Below, one piece after another: positions 42,730 through 51,630 of a stretch of DNA of 64,000 bases; position 1 is the stretch's first letter, and every line of letters begins with the position of its first letter. The stretch spans positions 992,001-1,056,000 of the forward strand of contig NZ_CP026949.1 of assembly GCF_003065425.1 (NCBI RefSeq), in the 5' to 3' direction. The notes under the pieces are model-generated. The model had not been told where the DNA came from, did not search any database, and worked only from the letters and a program-made list of their open reading frames with translations. Source of the DNA: Mycetocola zhujimingii (GTDB lineage: Bacteria; Actinomycetota; Actinomycetes; Actinomycetales; Microbacteriaceae). Both the position numbers and the translations under genes were made by a program.

Positions 42730-43926
42730 GTGTCCACCACCCATGAAGGCACACGAATTCACAAGGCGCACGACGAGTACGGTGTGCACCTCGGTTCCCT
42801 CGAAGATGTTGTCCAGCTCGTTCGGTCCGACGGCACCCGCGTCAATAATCCCGGTTTCGATCCGTGGGTCGACGACGTCTCCACAGAACAGCTCATCGGC
42901 CTGTACGAAGACATGGTCGTCGTCCGGCGCATCGACACCGAAGCCACTGCCCTGCAGCGGCAGGGTGAGATCGGGCTCTGGCCACCGTTGCTCGGGCAGG
43001 AAGCCGCTCAAATTGGCTCGGCCCGTGCGCTGCGACGCGACGACTTCGTGTTCTCGAGCTATCGCGAGAACGGCGTCGCCTACTGCCGGGGCATCGACTT
43101 CACCGACCTGATGCGCGTCTGGCGCGGCAGCGCGGCATCCGGTTGGAATCCGTACGAGGTCGGCATGGCCACACCGGCCGTCATCATCGGCGCGCAGACC
43201 CTCCACGCCACCGGGTACGCGCTCGGCTGCAAACACGACGGCGTCGACTCGGCCACGATCGCCTACTTCGGCGACGGCGCGACGAGCCAGGGTGACGTCA
43301 ACGAGGCTCTCGTCTTCGCGGCAAGTTTCTCGGCACCCGTCGTTTTCTTCTGTCAGAACAACCAGTGGGCGATCTCCGAACCCGTTGGGCTGCAGTCGCA
43401 GCGCCACATCTCGGACCGGGCACCGGGCTTCGGCATCCCGAGCATGCGTATTGACGGCAACGACGTGCTCGCGGTGATGGCAGCGACGCGCATCGCTCTC
43501 GACCGGGCGCGCTCCGGCGGGGGGCCGACCTTCATCGAGGCGGTCACCTACCGGATGGGTCCGCACACGACGAGCGACGACCCCACCCGCTACCGCCCTG
43601 CGGGCGAACTCGACGAGTGGCGCGCAAAAGATCCGATCGCCCGCATCGCCTCCCTGCTCGACGCGCGCGGAGCGTTCACAGAAGAGCTGCGGTCGAGAGT
43701 TGATGAGAAAGCGGATGCCGTGGCCAGCGAACTGCGGGCGGCGTGCCTCTCGATCCCCAAACCAGACCCGCTCACCGTTTTCGATCACGTCTTCGCGGAG
43801 CCGCACTCCGGGCTCGAGCGGCAGAAGAGCCAGTACGCCGCGTACCTCGCGTCGTTCGGAGATAACGACGCCGACGGGACCGCGGACAGCGACGCCGACA
43901 GCGACACTGACGGGAGTGAGTCATGA
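42730..43926 (+). CDS. bkdA: Branched-chain 2-oxoacid dehydrogenase E1 component, alpha subunit
   Basis: A 398-residue thiamin-dependent decarboxylase subunit. The thiamin diphosphate motif runs GDGATSQGDVNEA to CQNNQWAIS, and YEDMVVVRRIDTEATALQRQGEIG is an E1-alpha start. It oxidises branched-chain 2-oxoacids (from leucine, isoleucine and valine) with E1-beta and E2. The GTG at 42730 begins VSTTHEGTRIHKA; there is no strong Shine-Dalgarno and the start is less certain. The C terminus is a highly acidic tail. It overlaps bkdB by ATGA. A pyruvate dehydrogenase role is less likely, given the leucine genes nearby. Confidence 0.88.
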   Translation: MSTTHEGTRIHKAHDEYGVHLGSLEDVVQLVRSDGTRVNNPGFDPWVDDVSTEQLIGLYEDMVVVRRIDTEATALQRQGEIGLWPPLLGQEAAQIGSARALRRDDFVFSSYRENGVAYCRGIDFTDLMRVWRGSAASGWNPYEVGMATPAVIIGAQTLHATGYALGCKHDGVDSATIAYFGDGATSQGDVNEALVFAASFSAPVVFFCQNNQWAISEPVGLQSQRHISDRAPGFGIPSMRIDGNDVLAVMAATRIALDRARSGGGPTFIEAVTYRMGPHTTSDDPTRYRPAGELDEWRAKDPIARIASLLDARGAFTEELRSRVDEKADAVASELRAACLSIPKPDPLTVFDHVFAEPHSGLERQKSQYAAYLASFGDNDADGTADSDADSDTDGSES

Positions 43927-44936
43927 GCCAGATGACGATGGCCGGTGCGCTCAACGACGGACTCCGTCGCTCACTCGCCCGCGACGACAAGGTTGTGCTG
44001 ATGGGGGAAGACATCGGCAAGCTCGGCGGAGTCTTCCGCATCACAGACAAGCTCCAGGCCGAGTTCGGTCCTCGTCGCGTGATCGACACTCCGCTCGCCG
44101 AGGCCGGCATCATCGGTACGGCGGTCGGCCTCGCCATCCGCGGGTATCGCCCGGTCTGTGAGATCCAGTTCGACGGCTTCATCTACCCAGGCTTCGACCA
44201 GATCGTCGCCCAGGTTGCCAAGCTGCACTACCGAACCAGGGGCAACGTGAGAATGCCCATCACGATCCGTGTGCCGTTCGGTGGCGGCATCGGCGCTGTC
44301 GAACACCACTCGGAGTCTCCCGAGGCGTACTTCGCCCACACAGCGGGGCTCCGGGTGGTGTCATGCTCCAACCCGCAGGACGCCCACACGATGATCCAGC
44401 AGGCCATCGCGAGCGACGACCCCGTGCTGTTCTTCGAACCCAAACGCCGGTACTGGCAGAAGGGCGACGTCGACACCGAACTCGGAGCAGAGGCAGCGCC
44501 GCTGGGCCAGGCCCGCGTCGTCCAGCCGGGCACCGACGTCACGGTGGTGGCCTATGGCCCGCTCGTCCGGACGGCGCTGGATGTCGCTGCTGCGGCGGCA
44601 GACGACGGTGTGGCTGTTGAAGTCATCGATCTTCGCTCGCTCTCGCCGGTGGACTTCGCGACGGTTGAGGCATCCGTTCGCAAAACCGGCCGGCTGGTGA
44701 TCACGCACGAGGCCGCCCAGTCGGGCGGGATGGGCGCGGAGATCGCTGCGTCGATCACCGAGCGCTGCTTTGACTGGCTCGAGGCTGCGCCGGCGAGGGT
44801 CACCGGTTTCGATACGCCGTACCCGCCGGCCTCGCTCGAGGAGGCGTTTCTGCCCGACCTCGACCGGATCCTCGACGCCGTTGACCGTGTCCTGGGCCGT
44901 CGAAATTCCCTGACGGGCTGGAAGGCAACAGCATGA
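43923..44936 (+). CDS. bkdB: Branched-chain 2-oxoacid dehydrogenase E1 component, beta subunit
   Basis: A 337-residue transketolase-like subunit that completes the E1 active site. MGEDIGKLGGVFRITDKL, PLAEAGIIGTAVGLAIRG and RTRGNVRMPITIRVPFGGG are standard. The C-terminal half (VIDLRSLSPVDFATVEASV, then VTGFDTPYPPASLEEAFLP) is the transketolase C domain. Its start overlaps the bkdA stop, and its stop overlaps the bkdC start, so the three subunits are made together. Confidence 0.93.
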   Translation: MSQMTMAGALNDGLRRSLARDDKVVLMGEDIGKLGGVFRITDKLQAEFGPRRVIDTPLAEAGIIGTAVGLAIRGYRPVCEIQFDGFIYPGFDQIVAQVAKLHYRTRGNVRMPITIRVPFGGGIGAVEHHSESPEAYFAHTAGLRVVSCSNPQDAHTMIQQAIASDDPVLFFEPKRRYWQKGDVDTELGAEAAPLGQARVVQPGTDVTVVAYGPLVRTALDVAAAAADDGVAVEVIDLRSLSPVDFATVEASVRKTGRLVITHEAAQSGGMGAEIAASITERCFDWLEAAPARVTGFDTPYPPASLEEAFLPDLDRILDAVDRVLGRRNSLTGWKATA

Positions 44937-46450
44937 GCATCGTGAACTTCGCCCTGCCCGATCTGGGTGAGGGACTCACCGAGAGTGAGATCGTCTCGTG
45001 GCGGGTTGCCGTCGGTGACACGGTGACGCTCAACCAGGTCATCGCTGAGGTCGAGACAGCCAAGGCTCTCGTCGAGTTGCCGTCTCCCTTCGCGGGCACG
45101 GTGTCGCAACTGTTCGCTGACGAGGGCACGACGGTCAACGTCGGTGAGCCGATCGTGGCGTTCGAGGTCACGGTTGTTCTGGGGGCCGACGCGCCAACGG
45201 ATGTGCCCACTGACGGAGCACCGAATGACATCGACGCCGAGACGGGAGCGCGCGAACCGGATGCCGGCAGCCAGCGGGTGCGGACGCCCGTTGGCGCTGT
45301 AACTGCCGGGAGTGCCGCACCTGCGGAAAGCTCGCGGGGGAGCGGAGAGCGGGAACCGGTGCTGGTCGGGTACGGGCCGCGGGTCGACCGGGGTGACCGC
45401 CCGCGGCGGCGTTCACGCGCGTGGGCAGCGGACGACGGCGGTGCCGGTGGAAGCGCCGTCGCCGACGACGTGGGCAGCGCGCTGGCGCCTGAGGAGGTAA
45501 CAAATGCGGGGGCCAGGCGTCCCCGCTCGACACCGCCCGTGCGGAAGCTCGCTCGAGACCTCGGCATCGACCTCCGGGCGGTCACGGGCACGGGGGAGAC
45601 TGGGCTCATCACGCGGGAGGACATTGAGCGGGCCGCCGGCCACGTGACGGCATCCGTTACGGCGCCGCACGAAAACACCCGCGAGGACGTCGCAGAGGGC
45701 GCTGACGTCGACGGCGGGGATCTCGCGCTGAGCGCGGCGCGTGGGCGTCGAGCGGATGTCAGGGTTCCGATTCGAGGCGTTCGAAAGGCGACGGCCCAGG
45801 CGATGGTGCGGTCCGCGTTTACGGCGCCGCACGTCACGGAGTTCCTCACGATCGACGTGACCGCCGGTATGGACCTCGTGCGGTCGCTCGCGGACACCCC
45901 GGAGTTTAGGGGCAAGCGCCTGTCGATCCTCACCCTCGCGGCAAAGGCGGTCATTCTGGCGGCAGCTCGGACTCCCGAAGTGAATTCGCGGTGGGACGAG
46001 AATGCGCAGGAGATCGTGCAGCTCGGCGCTGTGCATCTCGGTATCGCTGCCGCGACCGGGCGCGGGCTCATCGTGCCGAACATCAAGGACGCGGACACCC
46101 TGAGTCTCGCCGGGCTGCGTGACGCGCTCGACGCGCTCATCGAGAACGCTCGGGCCGGGTCGACCAGCCCGCAGAGCCTCGCCGGCGGAACCATCACCAT
46201 CACCAATGTCGGCGTGTTCGGTGTCGACGCCGGCACGCCGATCCTCAACCCGGGTGAGGCGGCGATCCTCGCCATCGGGGCGGTGCGACGGATGCCATGG
46301 GAACACCGGGGCGAGATTGCGCTGCGCGAGGTCATGACGTTGAGCCTGTCGTTCGACCATCGCCTTGTGGATGGGGAGCAGGGGTCGAGGTTCCTCGTCG
46401 ATGTCGGCAACATCCTCAGCAACCCGGGGCTGGTTCTGACGATGGTGTGA
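44933..46450 (+). CDS. bkdC: Dihydrolipoamide acyltransferase (E2) of the branched-chain complex
   Basis: A 505-residue core enzyme that passes the acyl group from lipoamide to CoA. One lipoyl domain (lipoyl Lys44 in EVETAKALVEL), a long variable Gly/Pro/Arg-rich linker, the peripheral subunit-binding domain (STPPVRKLARDLGIDL, then GTGETGLITREDIERA), and the C-terminal catalytic domain with SFDHRLVDGE. No E3 (lipoamide dehydrogenase) gene follows, so a shared E3 from elsewhere is needed, as is usual in actinobacteria. Confidence 0.92.
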   Translation: MSIVNFALPDLGEGLTESEIVSWRVAVGDTVTLNQVIAEVETAKALVELPSPFAGTVSQLFADEGTTVNVGEPIVAFEVTVVLGADAPTDVPTDGAPNDIDAETGAREPDAGSQRVRTPVGAVTAGSAAPAESSRGSGEREPVLVGYGPRVDRGDRPRRRSRAWAADDGGAGGSAVADDVGSALAPEEVTNAGARRPRSTPPVRKLARDLGIDLRAVTGTGETGLITREDIERAAGHVTASVTAPHENTREDVAEGADVDGGDLALSAARGRRADVRVPIRGVRKATAQAMVRSAFTAPHVTEFLTIDVTAGMDLVRSLADTPEFRGKRLSILTLAAKAVILAAARTPEVNSRWDENAQEIVQLGAVHLGIAAATGRGLIVPNIKDADTLSLAGLRDALDALIENARAGSTSPQSLAGGTITITNVGVFGVDAGTPILNPGEAAILAIGAVRRMPWEHRGEIALREVMTLSLSFDHRLVDGEQGSRFLVDVGNILSNPGLVLTMV

Positions 46451-46489
46451 GGCGCCGTGAGAAACGCCTCAACCGCTATGCTCGGCGAC

Positions 46490-47173
46490 GTGACCGATGC
46501 TGACGACGACCGTGACGAACTCGATCTCTGGACACCGGAGGCGCGCGAGCAGGTGCGGCGCACCGGTGAAGCGCTGCTGGATGCTGTTCGGGAGCAACTC
46601 GCCGCGCTCGACGCCATAGGTCCTGAATCTGATCTGGAGGAGCTTCACCGGATGGGCAACCGGGTTGATGACGCTGCGGTTGCGTTCTGTGATTCCCAGT
46701 ACGCGCTGAGCGGGGAGTACTTTTCGTTCGCCGAGGTCACCGAATCGCACGACGAAGACGACGAGGACGTCGAGGATGATGACGAGGACGAGGGCGAACC
46801 GGAGGAGATCCCGGTGATCAGCGTCCTGCAGCGTGCAGAGTACAACGTCGTGGACTCCGCGGCCGTCCTCGCGGCGGGCCGCGAGGCGTACCTGCGGATG
46901 TGGCCATCCGACAGCGACGAGGAAGCCCGGTCACGGGTGGACTGGTTGGGAGCCGCACTCTACGAAATCGCGCACGCCGACGGCTGGCAGCACCTGGGGA
47001 AAACGCCCGGGCTGCAGCCCACCGGCGTCATCACCGACGTCATCGCTCCGACGGAGCTGATCGACCTTCATGCGGACGTCGAGGACGGTCCGGATCCAGC
47101 GTTTTCGGTGCAGGGGAACGTGCTGCACAGGACCGTCGACCAGTGGGGCCCGCCGCCGAAGTCGATCAGTTAG
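46490..47173 (+). CDS. Hypothetical acidic protein next to the bkd operon
   Basis: A 227-residue soluble protein of unknown family. A helical N terminus (ARE QVRRTGEALLDAVREQL) and a central run of about 20 Asp/Glu residues are followed by a second helical part (LQRAEYNVVDSAAVLAAG). GTG 46490 lies 7 nt after TATGCT and is chosen; an earlier in-frame start at 46457 would add 11 residues. It starts 39 nt after bkdC but has its own promoter-like box. The last 8 nt overlap the convergent paralog gene. Confidence 0.7.
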   Translation: MTDADDDRDELDLWTPEAREQVRRTGEALLDAVREQLAALDAIGPESDLEELHRMGNRVDDAAVAFCDSQYALSGEYFSFAEVTESHDEDDEDVEDDDEDEGEPEEIPVISVLQRAEYNVVDSAAVLAAGREAYLRMWPSDSDEEARSRVDWLGAALYEIAHADGWQHLGKTPGLQPTGVITDVIAPTELIDLHADVEDGPDPAFSVQGNVLHRTVDQWGPPPKSIS

Positions 47174-47813
47174 GCAGCAGGCCGGCTAGATGTACAAAGG
47201 CGATGACGCCAGCGCCGGTGCACAGCAGTCCGACCACGCCTACGATCGGTGCCCACCATGCCCGGGCCGAAAGAGCGTAGATACTCGTTGAGAGACCCGC
47301 GAGTACGACGGTCGGACAGCCAATGAGCCGCGCGACCCCCGCTGGGTCACCGAGCTCGGCCGTGACCAACACCGTCACTGCAATCGATCCGATGAGGAAT
47401 GCGATTGTCGACACTGACCAGCCAATTGCGGCAATGCCGAAGAGCGTCTCGCGCCACCGGCCAGACGATGGCTCCATGTACTTTTTCACCGGGCCGGCCA
47501 GAAGGTCATGCAGGTCGGGGAACGTATGGGGCCCCGAAGGAAGGTTGAGGAACTTCACCAGATCATCCTCGCCTCGGTAAGCGATGTCCTTGACGAGTTC
47601 CTCTTTTTCCTTCGCTGTTGTCCAGCCATCGAGAACGATGCCCCACCGACCTGCCTGATCGGGGTAGCCCATCTCTCGGTACATCTCGGCCAGCGCACGA
47701 CGAACGCGGAGGTCTCCCGGGTCCGCCCAGGCAGCGTTCTTCAGAACGTTGAGGGCAAGCCGTACGTTGCCATCTCGTCGGAGTTGCTGCGACAGGGTCA
47801 GTGGGTCGAGCAT
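47166..47813 (-). CDS. TPR-like/four-helix membrane paralog 1
   Basis: A 215-residue protein. Residues 1-45 form a TPR-like helical pair (LALNVLKNAAWADPGDLRVRR), then the family signature DQAGRWGIVLDGWTT, a short linker, and four membrane helices. This signature is shared by the three other paralogs in the window and resembles the start of DUF6584 proteins, whose function is unknown. It begins 5 nt after the stop of paralog 2 and has no box of its own, so it is the second gene of an operon. The start at 47813 has GGGG 8 nt upstream. Confidence 0.78.
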   Translation of the reverse strand: MLDPLTLSQQLRRDGNVRLALNVLKNAAWADPGDLRVRRALAEMYREMGYPDQAGRWGIVLDGWTTAKEKEELVKDIAYRGEDDLVKFLNLPSGPHTFPDLHDLLAGPVKKYMEPSSGRWRETLFGIAAIGWSVSTIAFLIGSIAVTVLVTAELGDPAGVARLIGCPTVVLAGLSTSIYALSARAWWAPIVGVVGLLCTGAGVIAFVHLAGLLPN

Positions 47814-47818
47814 GCCGA

Positions 47819-48550
47819 CTACCCCCCAGCCATGGCGTCGAAGCCCACGATGGTGCCGACCGTCACGAGGAGACCACAGAGGCAGAGCGACGCGGTCCGT
47901 CTCGTCCATCGGCGTTGAGCGACAGCCGCTGCCGTAAGCATCAGCGACGCGAACCCGGCCAGGGCAACACTCGCGAGCAGGACATAGCGGGCAATTTGTG
48001 GCGAGCCGGTGAATCCGAGAGCAGCCGCGACGAAGACGGCAAGGATGCCCAACAGCAAAGTCCCAATTGCTAAACCGAATCCGACGGACGCGGCGGTCGT
48101 GAACCCAGCGCCGCGGTTGTCCGTCGAAGCACTCACATCGCGATCGAACCGCTCAAGGTAGCGAGCAGCGAACCGCTCACGGTAACGAGCGGCCGGACCG
48201 TCGAGGAGCGCGACGATATCGGGTCGTGCCGCCACCATCCCGGGCGGCAGCACCAGAAACTCCTCGATGTCCTGAGCGGTGACGCCCGACGATGCGAGCA
48301 AACGCGCCAGCCGGTCCCGCTCGATCGATGTGGTCCAGCCCTCGACGGCAATTCCCCACCGGCCAGCCTGGTCGGAGTGCCCCATGCCTCGGTACAGCTC
48401 GGCGAGAGCTATCCGGAGTTCCATCGACTTCGGATTTTTGCGCACTTCAGTTTTGAGCAGCTGGAGCGATCCGCGCCGGTTCCCGGCAGTATGCAGCTGG
48501 CGCGAGCGGTTGATGCGGCGCGCGACGTAAAGTGCATGGGGCCCGGGCAT
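47819..48550 (-). CDS. TPR-like/four-helix membrane paralog 2
   Basis: A 243-residue protein. TPR-like helices (about 14-58) contain MELRIALAELYRGMG, followed by the signature DQAGRWGIAVEGWTT (60-74), RLARLLASSGV, a middle Arg-rich segment and four membrane helices from about 150. The ATG lies 6 nt after TTTGAT on the minus strand, and an ACCCCATTCGGG box lies 38 nt upstream. Its function is unknown. Peptide binding by the TPR part and anchoring of partners to the membrane are reasonable guesses from the architecture. Confidence 0.78.
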   Translation of the reverse strand: MPGPHALYVARRINRSRQLHTAGNRRGSLQLLKTEVRKNPKSMELRIALAELYRGMGHSDQAGRWGIAVEGWTTSIERDRLARLLASSGVTAQDIEEFLVLPPGMVAARPDIVALLDGPAARYRERFAARYLERFDRDVSASTDNRGAGFTTAASVGFGLAIGTLLLGILAVFVAAALGFTGSPQIARYVLLASVALAGFASLMLTAAAVAQRRWTRRTASLCLCGLLVTVGTIVGFDAMAGG

Positions 48551-48581
48551 TGTCTTATCAAATCAGCCGGGGAACTGTTTT

Positions 48582-48600
48582 GTCGCTACCCCATTCGGGC
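48582..48600 (-). promoter_or_regulatory. Shared upstream box of paralog 2
   Basis: GTCGCTACCCCATTCGGGC (given on the + strand) lies 31 nt before the ATG. Paralog 4 has GTCGCTACCCCGTTCGGG at the same distance, one base different over 18. A CCCG-nn-CGGG-type dyad is part of it. A common activator or an alternative sigma factor is inferred. Confidence 0.6.
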
Positions 48601-48653
48601 CGCGTTTCGTGCGCGGGCGGGCGGGCGGGTCTCGAGCTGAGTAATAACGTGAA

Positions 48654-49358
48654 CTAGCCGGGGAACAAGTCCGCGACACGGGCGATGGCTGAGCCCGTGA
48701 TGAGTAGCGAGACAACGCCGAGCGTCGCGGCCCACCGCAGTTCTCGCTGGGCCGCAGCTGCCGCAGCATGCATGAGGACTGCGAATCCGAGAAGCACTCC
48801 ACCGGAGTTGGCGAGCATTCGTGTAAGACCGAGCAGTTCGTCGCGCCCCGGAAACCACTCGATTGCGGAGGTGATCAGGTGGATGCCGATGGCCACGAAC
48901 GCGGCCACCCAGACGACTTTGGCGACGACGGTGAAGAAACGGCTTGGCGGGTTCGGCCGCTTGACGATCTTGTCGTCATAGCGTGGGCGGTAGCGGGCGA
49001 CCGGGCCATCGAGCAAAGCCTCGATAGTGGCGTACTCACCGAGATTGCGGCTGGGAAGCGCGAGAAAAACGGGCACATCCTGTCGCGCAACGCCGGATGA
49101 TGCGAGCAAGCGCGCGAGCCGGTCCTGCTCACGCGGTGTTGTCCAGCCATCGACAAGGATGCCCCAGCGGCCGGCCTGGTCTGGGCAGTCGATGTCCCGA
49201 TACAGCTCGGCGAGGAGGATGCGGAGTGGACGGGAGTCCGGCTGTGCGCGGACCGCGGCCTTCAGCGCCTGTCGAGCCGCAGCCGACTTTCCGACGCGGA
49301 TGAGCTGACGAGCGCGATTGATCTCATTCGCCTCCTCCTGCTGTTGCGATACGGGCAT
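48654..49358 (-). CDS. TPR-like/four-helix membrane paralog 3
   Basis: A 234-residue protein. TPR-like helices start after a short Gln/Glu-rich N terminus (EINRARQLIRVGKSAAAR, then LRILLAELYRDI), followed by DQAGRWGILVDGWTT, RLARLLASSGVARQDV, a linker and four membrane helices. The ATG at 49358 follows TTCGAT by 6 nt, and an ACCCC-AGATCGGG box lies 37 nt upstream. Family and promoter layout are the same as in paralogs 2 and 4. It lies 103 nt upstream of paralog 2. Confidence 0.78.
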   Translation of the reverse strand: MPVSQQQEEANEINRARQLIRVGKSAAARQALKAAVRAQPDSRPLRILLAELYRDIDCPDQAGRWGILVDGWTTPREQDRLARLLASSGVARQDVPVFLALPSRNLGEYATIEALLDGPVARYRPRYDDKIVKRPNPPSRFFTVVAKVVWVAAFVAIGIHLITSAIEWFPGRDELLGLTRMLANSGGVLLGFAVLMHAAAAAAQRELRWAATLGVVSLLITGSAIARVADLFPG

Positions 49359-49390
49359 GTGATCATCGAACCGGTTAGTGCGCTCCGCGG

Positions 49391-49407
49391 CGAGACCCCA
49401 GATCGGG
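49391..49407 (-). promoter_or_regulatory. Shared upstream box of paralog 3
   Basis: CGAGACCCCAGATCGGG (+ strand) is the diverged third copy of the box. ACCCC lies 37 nt from the start codon, against 38 in paralogs 2 and 4. One extra base occurs between ACCCC and TCGGG. Confidence 0.45.
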
Positions 49408-49420
49408 CATGCGCGACTGA

Positions 49421-49457
49421 TTCCGCATCGCTTGCCATCCAAGCGATCCCGTGCGAA
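49421..49457 (+). other. Hairpin in the region upstream of the ABC-F gene
   Basis: A perfect 8-bp stem ATCGCTTG-ccatc-CAAGCGAT (49427-49447) is extended outward by TTC-GCA / TGCGAA with a bulge and an internal loop. It is followed by TTTCTACTT. Several ABC-F genes are controlled by leader attenuation, so an attenuator is possible, but the transcription start is unknown; it may also be a protein-binding site. Confidence 0.35.
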
Positions 49458-49597
49458 GATTTCTACTTCTGTTCCCTCACGATAGGTATTTGCTGTGGAC
49501 ATCTTCGGTTCCGCGCCGCTTCCCGCGCGCTGACGACCGTCGATTCGCCACATCAGGCTCCGGTATTCAGCGCGACCGCTGACTACCCCGGAGTCCC

Positions 49598-51214
49598 ATG
49601 TTTTCGCACAGCAACGCAACAGTTACACTCACCGATCTCGGCTTTTCCTGGCCCAACGGTGACATCGCTCTCGCCCACATCTCAGGCACCTTCGGATCGG
49701 GACGCACCGGTCTCGTCGGCGCCAATGGATCGGGCAAATCCACACTCCTCCGCCTCGTGGCTGGAGAACTCACCCCGACCTCCGGCCGCATCGCCGTCGC
49801 CGGTGAGGTGGGCTACCTCCCCCAAAACCTGACCCTCCGCGTCGATGCGACGATTGCCGATCTCCTGGGCATCAGCGGAAAGCTCGCTGCACTCACAGCG
49901 ATCGAGTCCGGTGACGTGTCGGCGCACCACTTCGACGTGCTCGGTGACGACTGGGACATCGAAGCGCGGGCACACGAAGCGCTCGCCGAAATTGGCCTGG
50001 CAGGCGCCGGCCTCGGCCGGAGGGTGGATCGGATCTCCGGCGGTGAGGCAATGCTCGTCGCGACCACGGGACTCAGACTTCGCCGGACCGCGATCACGCT
50101 GCTCGACGAGCCGACGAACAACCTCGATCGGGATGCCCGCAAACGCCTGGCCGGCCTGGTCGCGTCATGGCCCGGCGCCCTCATCGTCGTGAGTCACGAT
50201 GTGTCGCTCCTCGAGGGCATGGACGAGACCGCCGAACTCTATGGCGGAAAGCTCTCGGTGTTCGGCGGGCCATACAGCGAGTGGCGCGCACATCGCGAAC
50301 AGGAACAGTCCGCCGCCGTCCAGGCGGTGCGCTCAGCGGGACAGGCGGTGAAGGTCGAGAAGAAACAGCGCATCGAAGCCGAAACGAAGCTCGCGCGACG
50401 CGCGCAGATGGGCCAGAAGGCGTTCGAGAACAAGCGGATGCCGAAAATTGTCATGCACGGGCTGCGGTCTCAGGCCCAGGTTTCCGCCGCAAAGCTCCGT
50501 GCGGGAATGGACCGGGACATCAGGTCTGCACAGTCGGCGTTGGATGCCGCGGAGGCGCGTGTCCGCGAGGACGAACCCATCCTGCTCGACCTCCCGGATC
50601 CGGATGTGCCGGCGGCCCGGAAGATCGCCGAACTGCGCGCCGCGAACCGCACGGTCATCATCCAGGGTCCCGAGAGAATAGCGATTACCGGTCCGAACGG
50701 CGTGGGGAAGACCACGCTGCTCGACAGCCTGGTTTTCGGCAGTGTCGGCGCGGATGAACGGGAGGTGACCGGCGCGATCAGCGCGCGTCGACTCACCGAC
50801 CGGGTGGGATACCTGCCGCAGCGACTCGATGGGCTCGACGAGAACGCCAGCATGCTCGACAACGTGCAGGCTGCCGCACCCGCTGTTGCCCCCGGCATCC
50901 TGCGCAATCGGCTCGCCCGGTTCCTGCTCCGGGGCGACAGTGTGCACCGCGAGGTGCGCACGCTCTCGGGTGGTGAACGGTTCCGGGTCTCACTCGCGCG
51001 ACTGTTGTTTGCGGATCCGCCCGCGCAGCTCCTCGTGCTCGACGAGCCGACCAACAACCTGGACCTGCAGAGCATCGATCAGCTCGTCGACGCGCTGAGG
51101 ACGTACCGCGGTGCGGTAGTCGTTGTGAGCCACGATGAGGCGTTCCTCGAAAGGCTCGACCTCGACGCGACCTGGGAACTCGGCGCCGATGGATCACTCA
51201 CGGCGGGGGACTGA
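49598..51214 (+). CDS. ABC-F family ATPase
   Basis: A 538-residue protein with two ATP-binding cassettes and no membrane part; ABC-F proteins act on ribosomes. Cassette 1: Walker [12 protein letters not shown] and [10 protein letters not shown], with an unusual signature SGGEAMLVA that lacks the usual Arg. Cassette 2: [11 protein letters not shown], the normal [15 protein letters not shown] and [11 protein letters not shown] basic helical linker of about 110 residues joins them. Whether it protects ribosomes from antibiotics or is a housekeeping factor is open. The start at 49598 has GGAG 4 nt before it. It lies among membrane paralog genes on the opposite strand. Confidence 0.86.
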   Translation: MFSHSNATVTLTDLGFSWPNGDIALAHISGTFGSGRTGLVGANGSGKSTLLRLVAGELTPTSGRIAVAGEVGYLPQNLTLRVDATIADLLGISGKLAALTAIESGDVSAHHFDVLGDDWDIEARAHEALAEIGLAGAGLGRRVDRISGGEAMLVATTGLRLRRTAITLLDEPTNNLDRDARKRLAGLVASWPGALIVVSHDVSLLEGMDETAELYGGKLSVFGGPYSEWRAHREQEQSAAVQAVRSAGQAVKVEKKQRIEAETKLARRAQMGQKAFENKRMPKIVMHGLRSQAQVSAAKLRAGMDRDIRSAQSALDAAEARVREDEPILLDLPDPDVPAARKIAELRAANRTVIIQGPERIAITGPNGVGKTTLLDSLVFGSVGADEREVTGAISARRLTDRVGYLPQRLDGLDENASMLDNVQAAAPAVAPGILRNRLARFLLRGDSVHREVRTLSGGERFRVSLARLLFADPPAQLLVLDEPTNNLDLQSIDQLVDALRTYRGAVVVVSHDEAFLERLDLDATWELGADGSLTAGD

Positions 51215-51217
51215 TCG

Positions 51218-51616
51218 TCAGTGTTCGTCTGTGATCGTGGTGGTCGTGGAGCTTGTCGGGTTCGCCGGCCTGCCTCGTCTCGCCCGTCGAGCCCGCTGTT
51301 CATCCCGGCGAATGAGCACGAGGCCGACAACCCCGACCACGAGAGCCGCGACGAATGCGCCCACGAGCACGGTGTCCGGATTTGCAAAGACCAGGTCCCC
51401 GAAGATCACGAGCATGGTCGCCAGTGCTGCAATAGCAAGCAGCATTCCGAGAGCGATGTTCACTCGCCGCCGGCTGATCGACCCGCGTCGAAAAGTGGCA
51501 GACGAGACCCTGTTCAGGTTGGGCAGCAGGACCTGAATGGCCGGATAGACCGGTTCTGGCGACGGCGGGTTCGCCGGGAGTGCCGTCGGTGGGGGCTCAT
51601 CGTCGTTGCTGGCCAT
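51218..51616 (-). CDS. Small two-helix membrane protein downstream of paralog 4
   Basis: A 132-residue protein with a Pro-rich N terminus (EPPPTALPANPPSPEPVYP), two membrane helices at about 57-77 and 83-103, and a basic, Arg-rich then Thr-rich C terminus. It has no TPR signature and no recognised family. It lies 14 nt after the stop of paralog 4, so both form an operon. It may be a partner of the paralog; this is inference. Confidence 0.7.
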   Translation of the reverse strand: MASNDDEPPPTALPANPPSPEPVYPAIQVLLPNLNRVSSATFRRGSISRRRVNIALGMLLAIAALATMLVIFGDLVFANPDTVLVGAFVAALVVGVVGLVLIRRDEQRARRARRGRPANPTSSTTTTITDEH

Positions 51617-51630
51617 GGGCCCATGGTAGG

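Noticed and set aside
44800-46617. A 605-codon minus-strand open frame
   Set aside because: It is opposite bkdC, Ser/Arg-rich and without any domain; high-GC antisense frames of this kind are common.
49344-49832. Alternative plus-strand start region for a 162-codon frame upstream of the ABC-F gene
   Set aside because: It overlaps the ABC-F start in another frame, and the composition is not protein-like.
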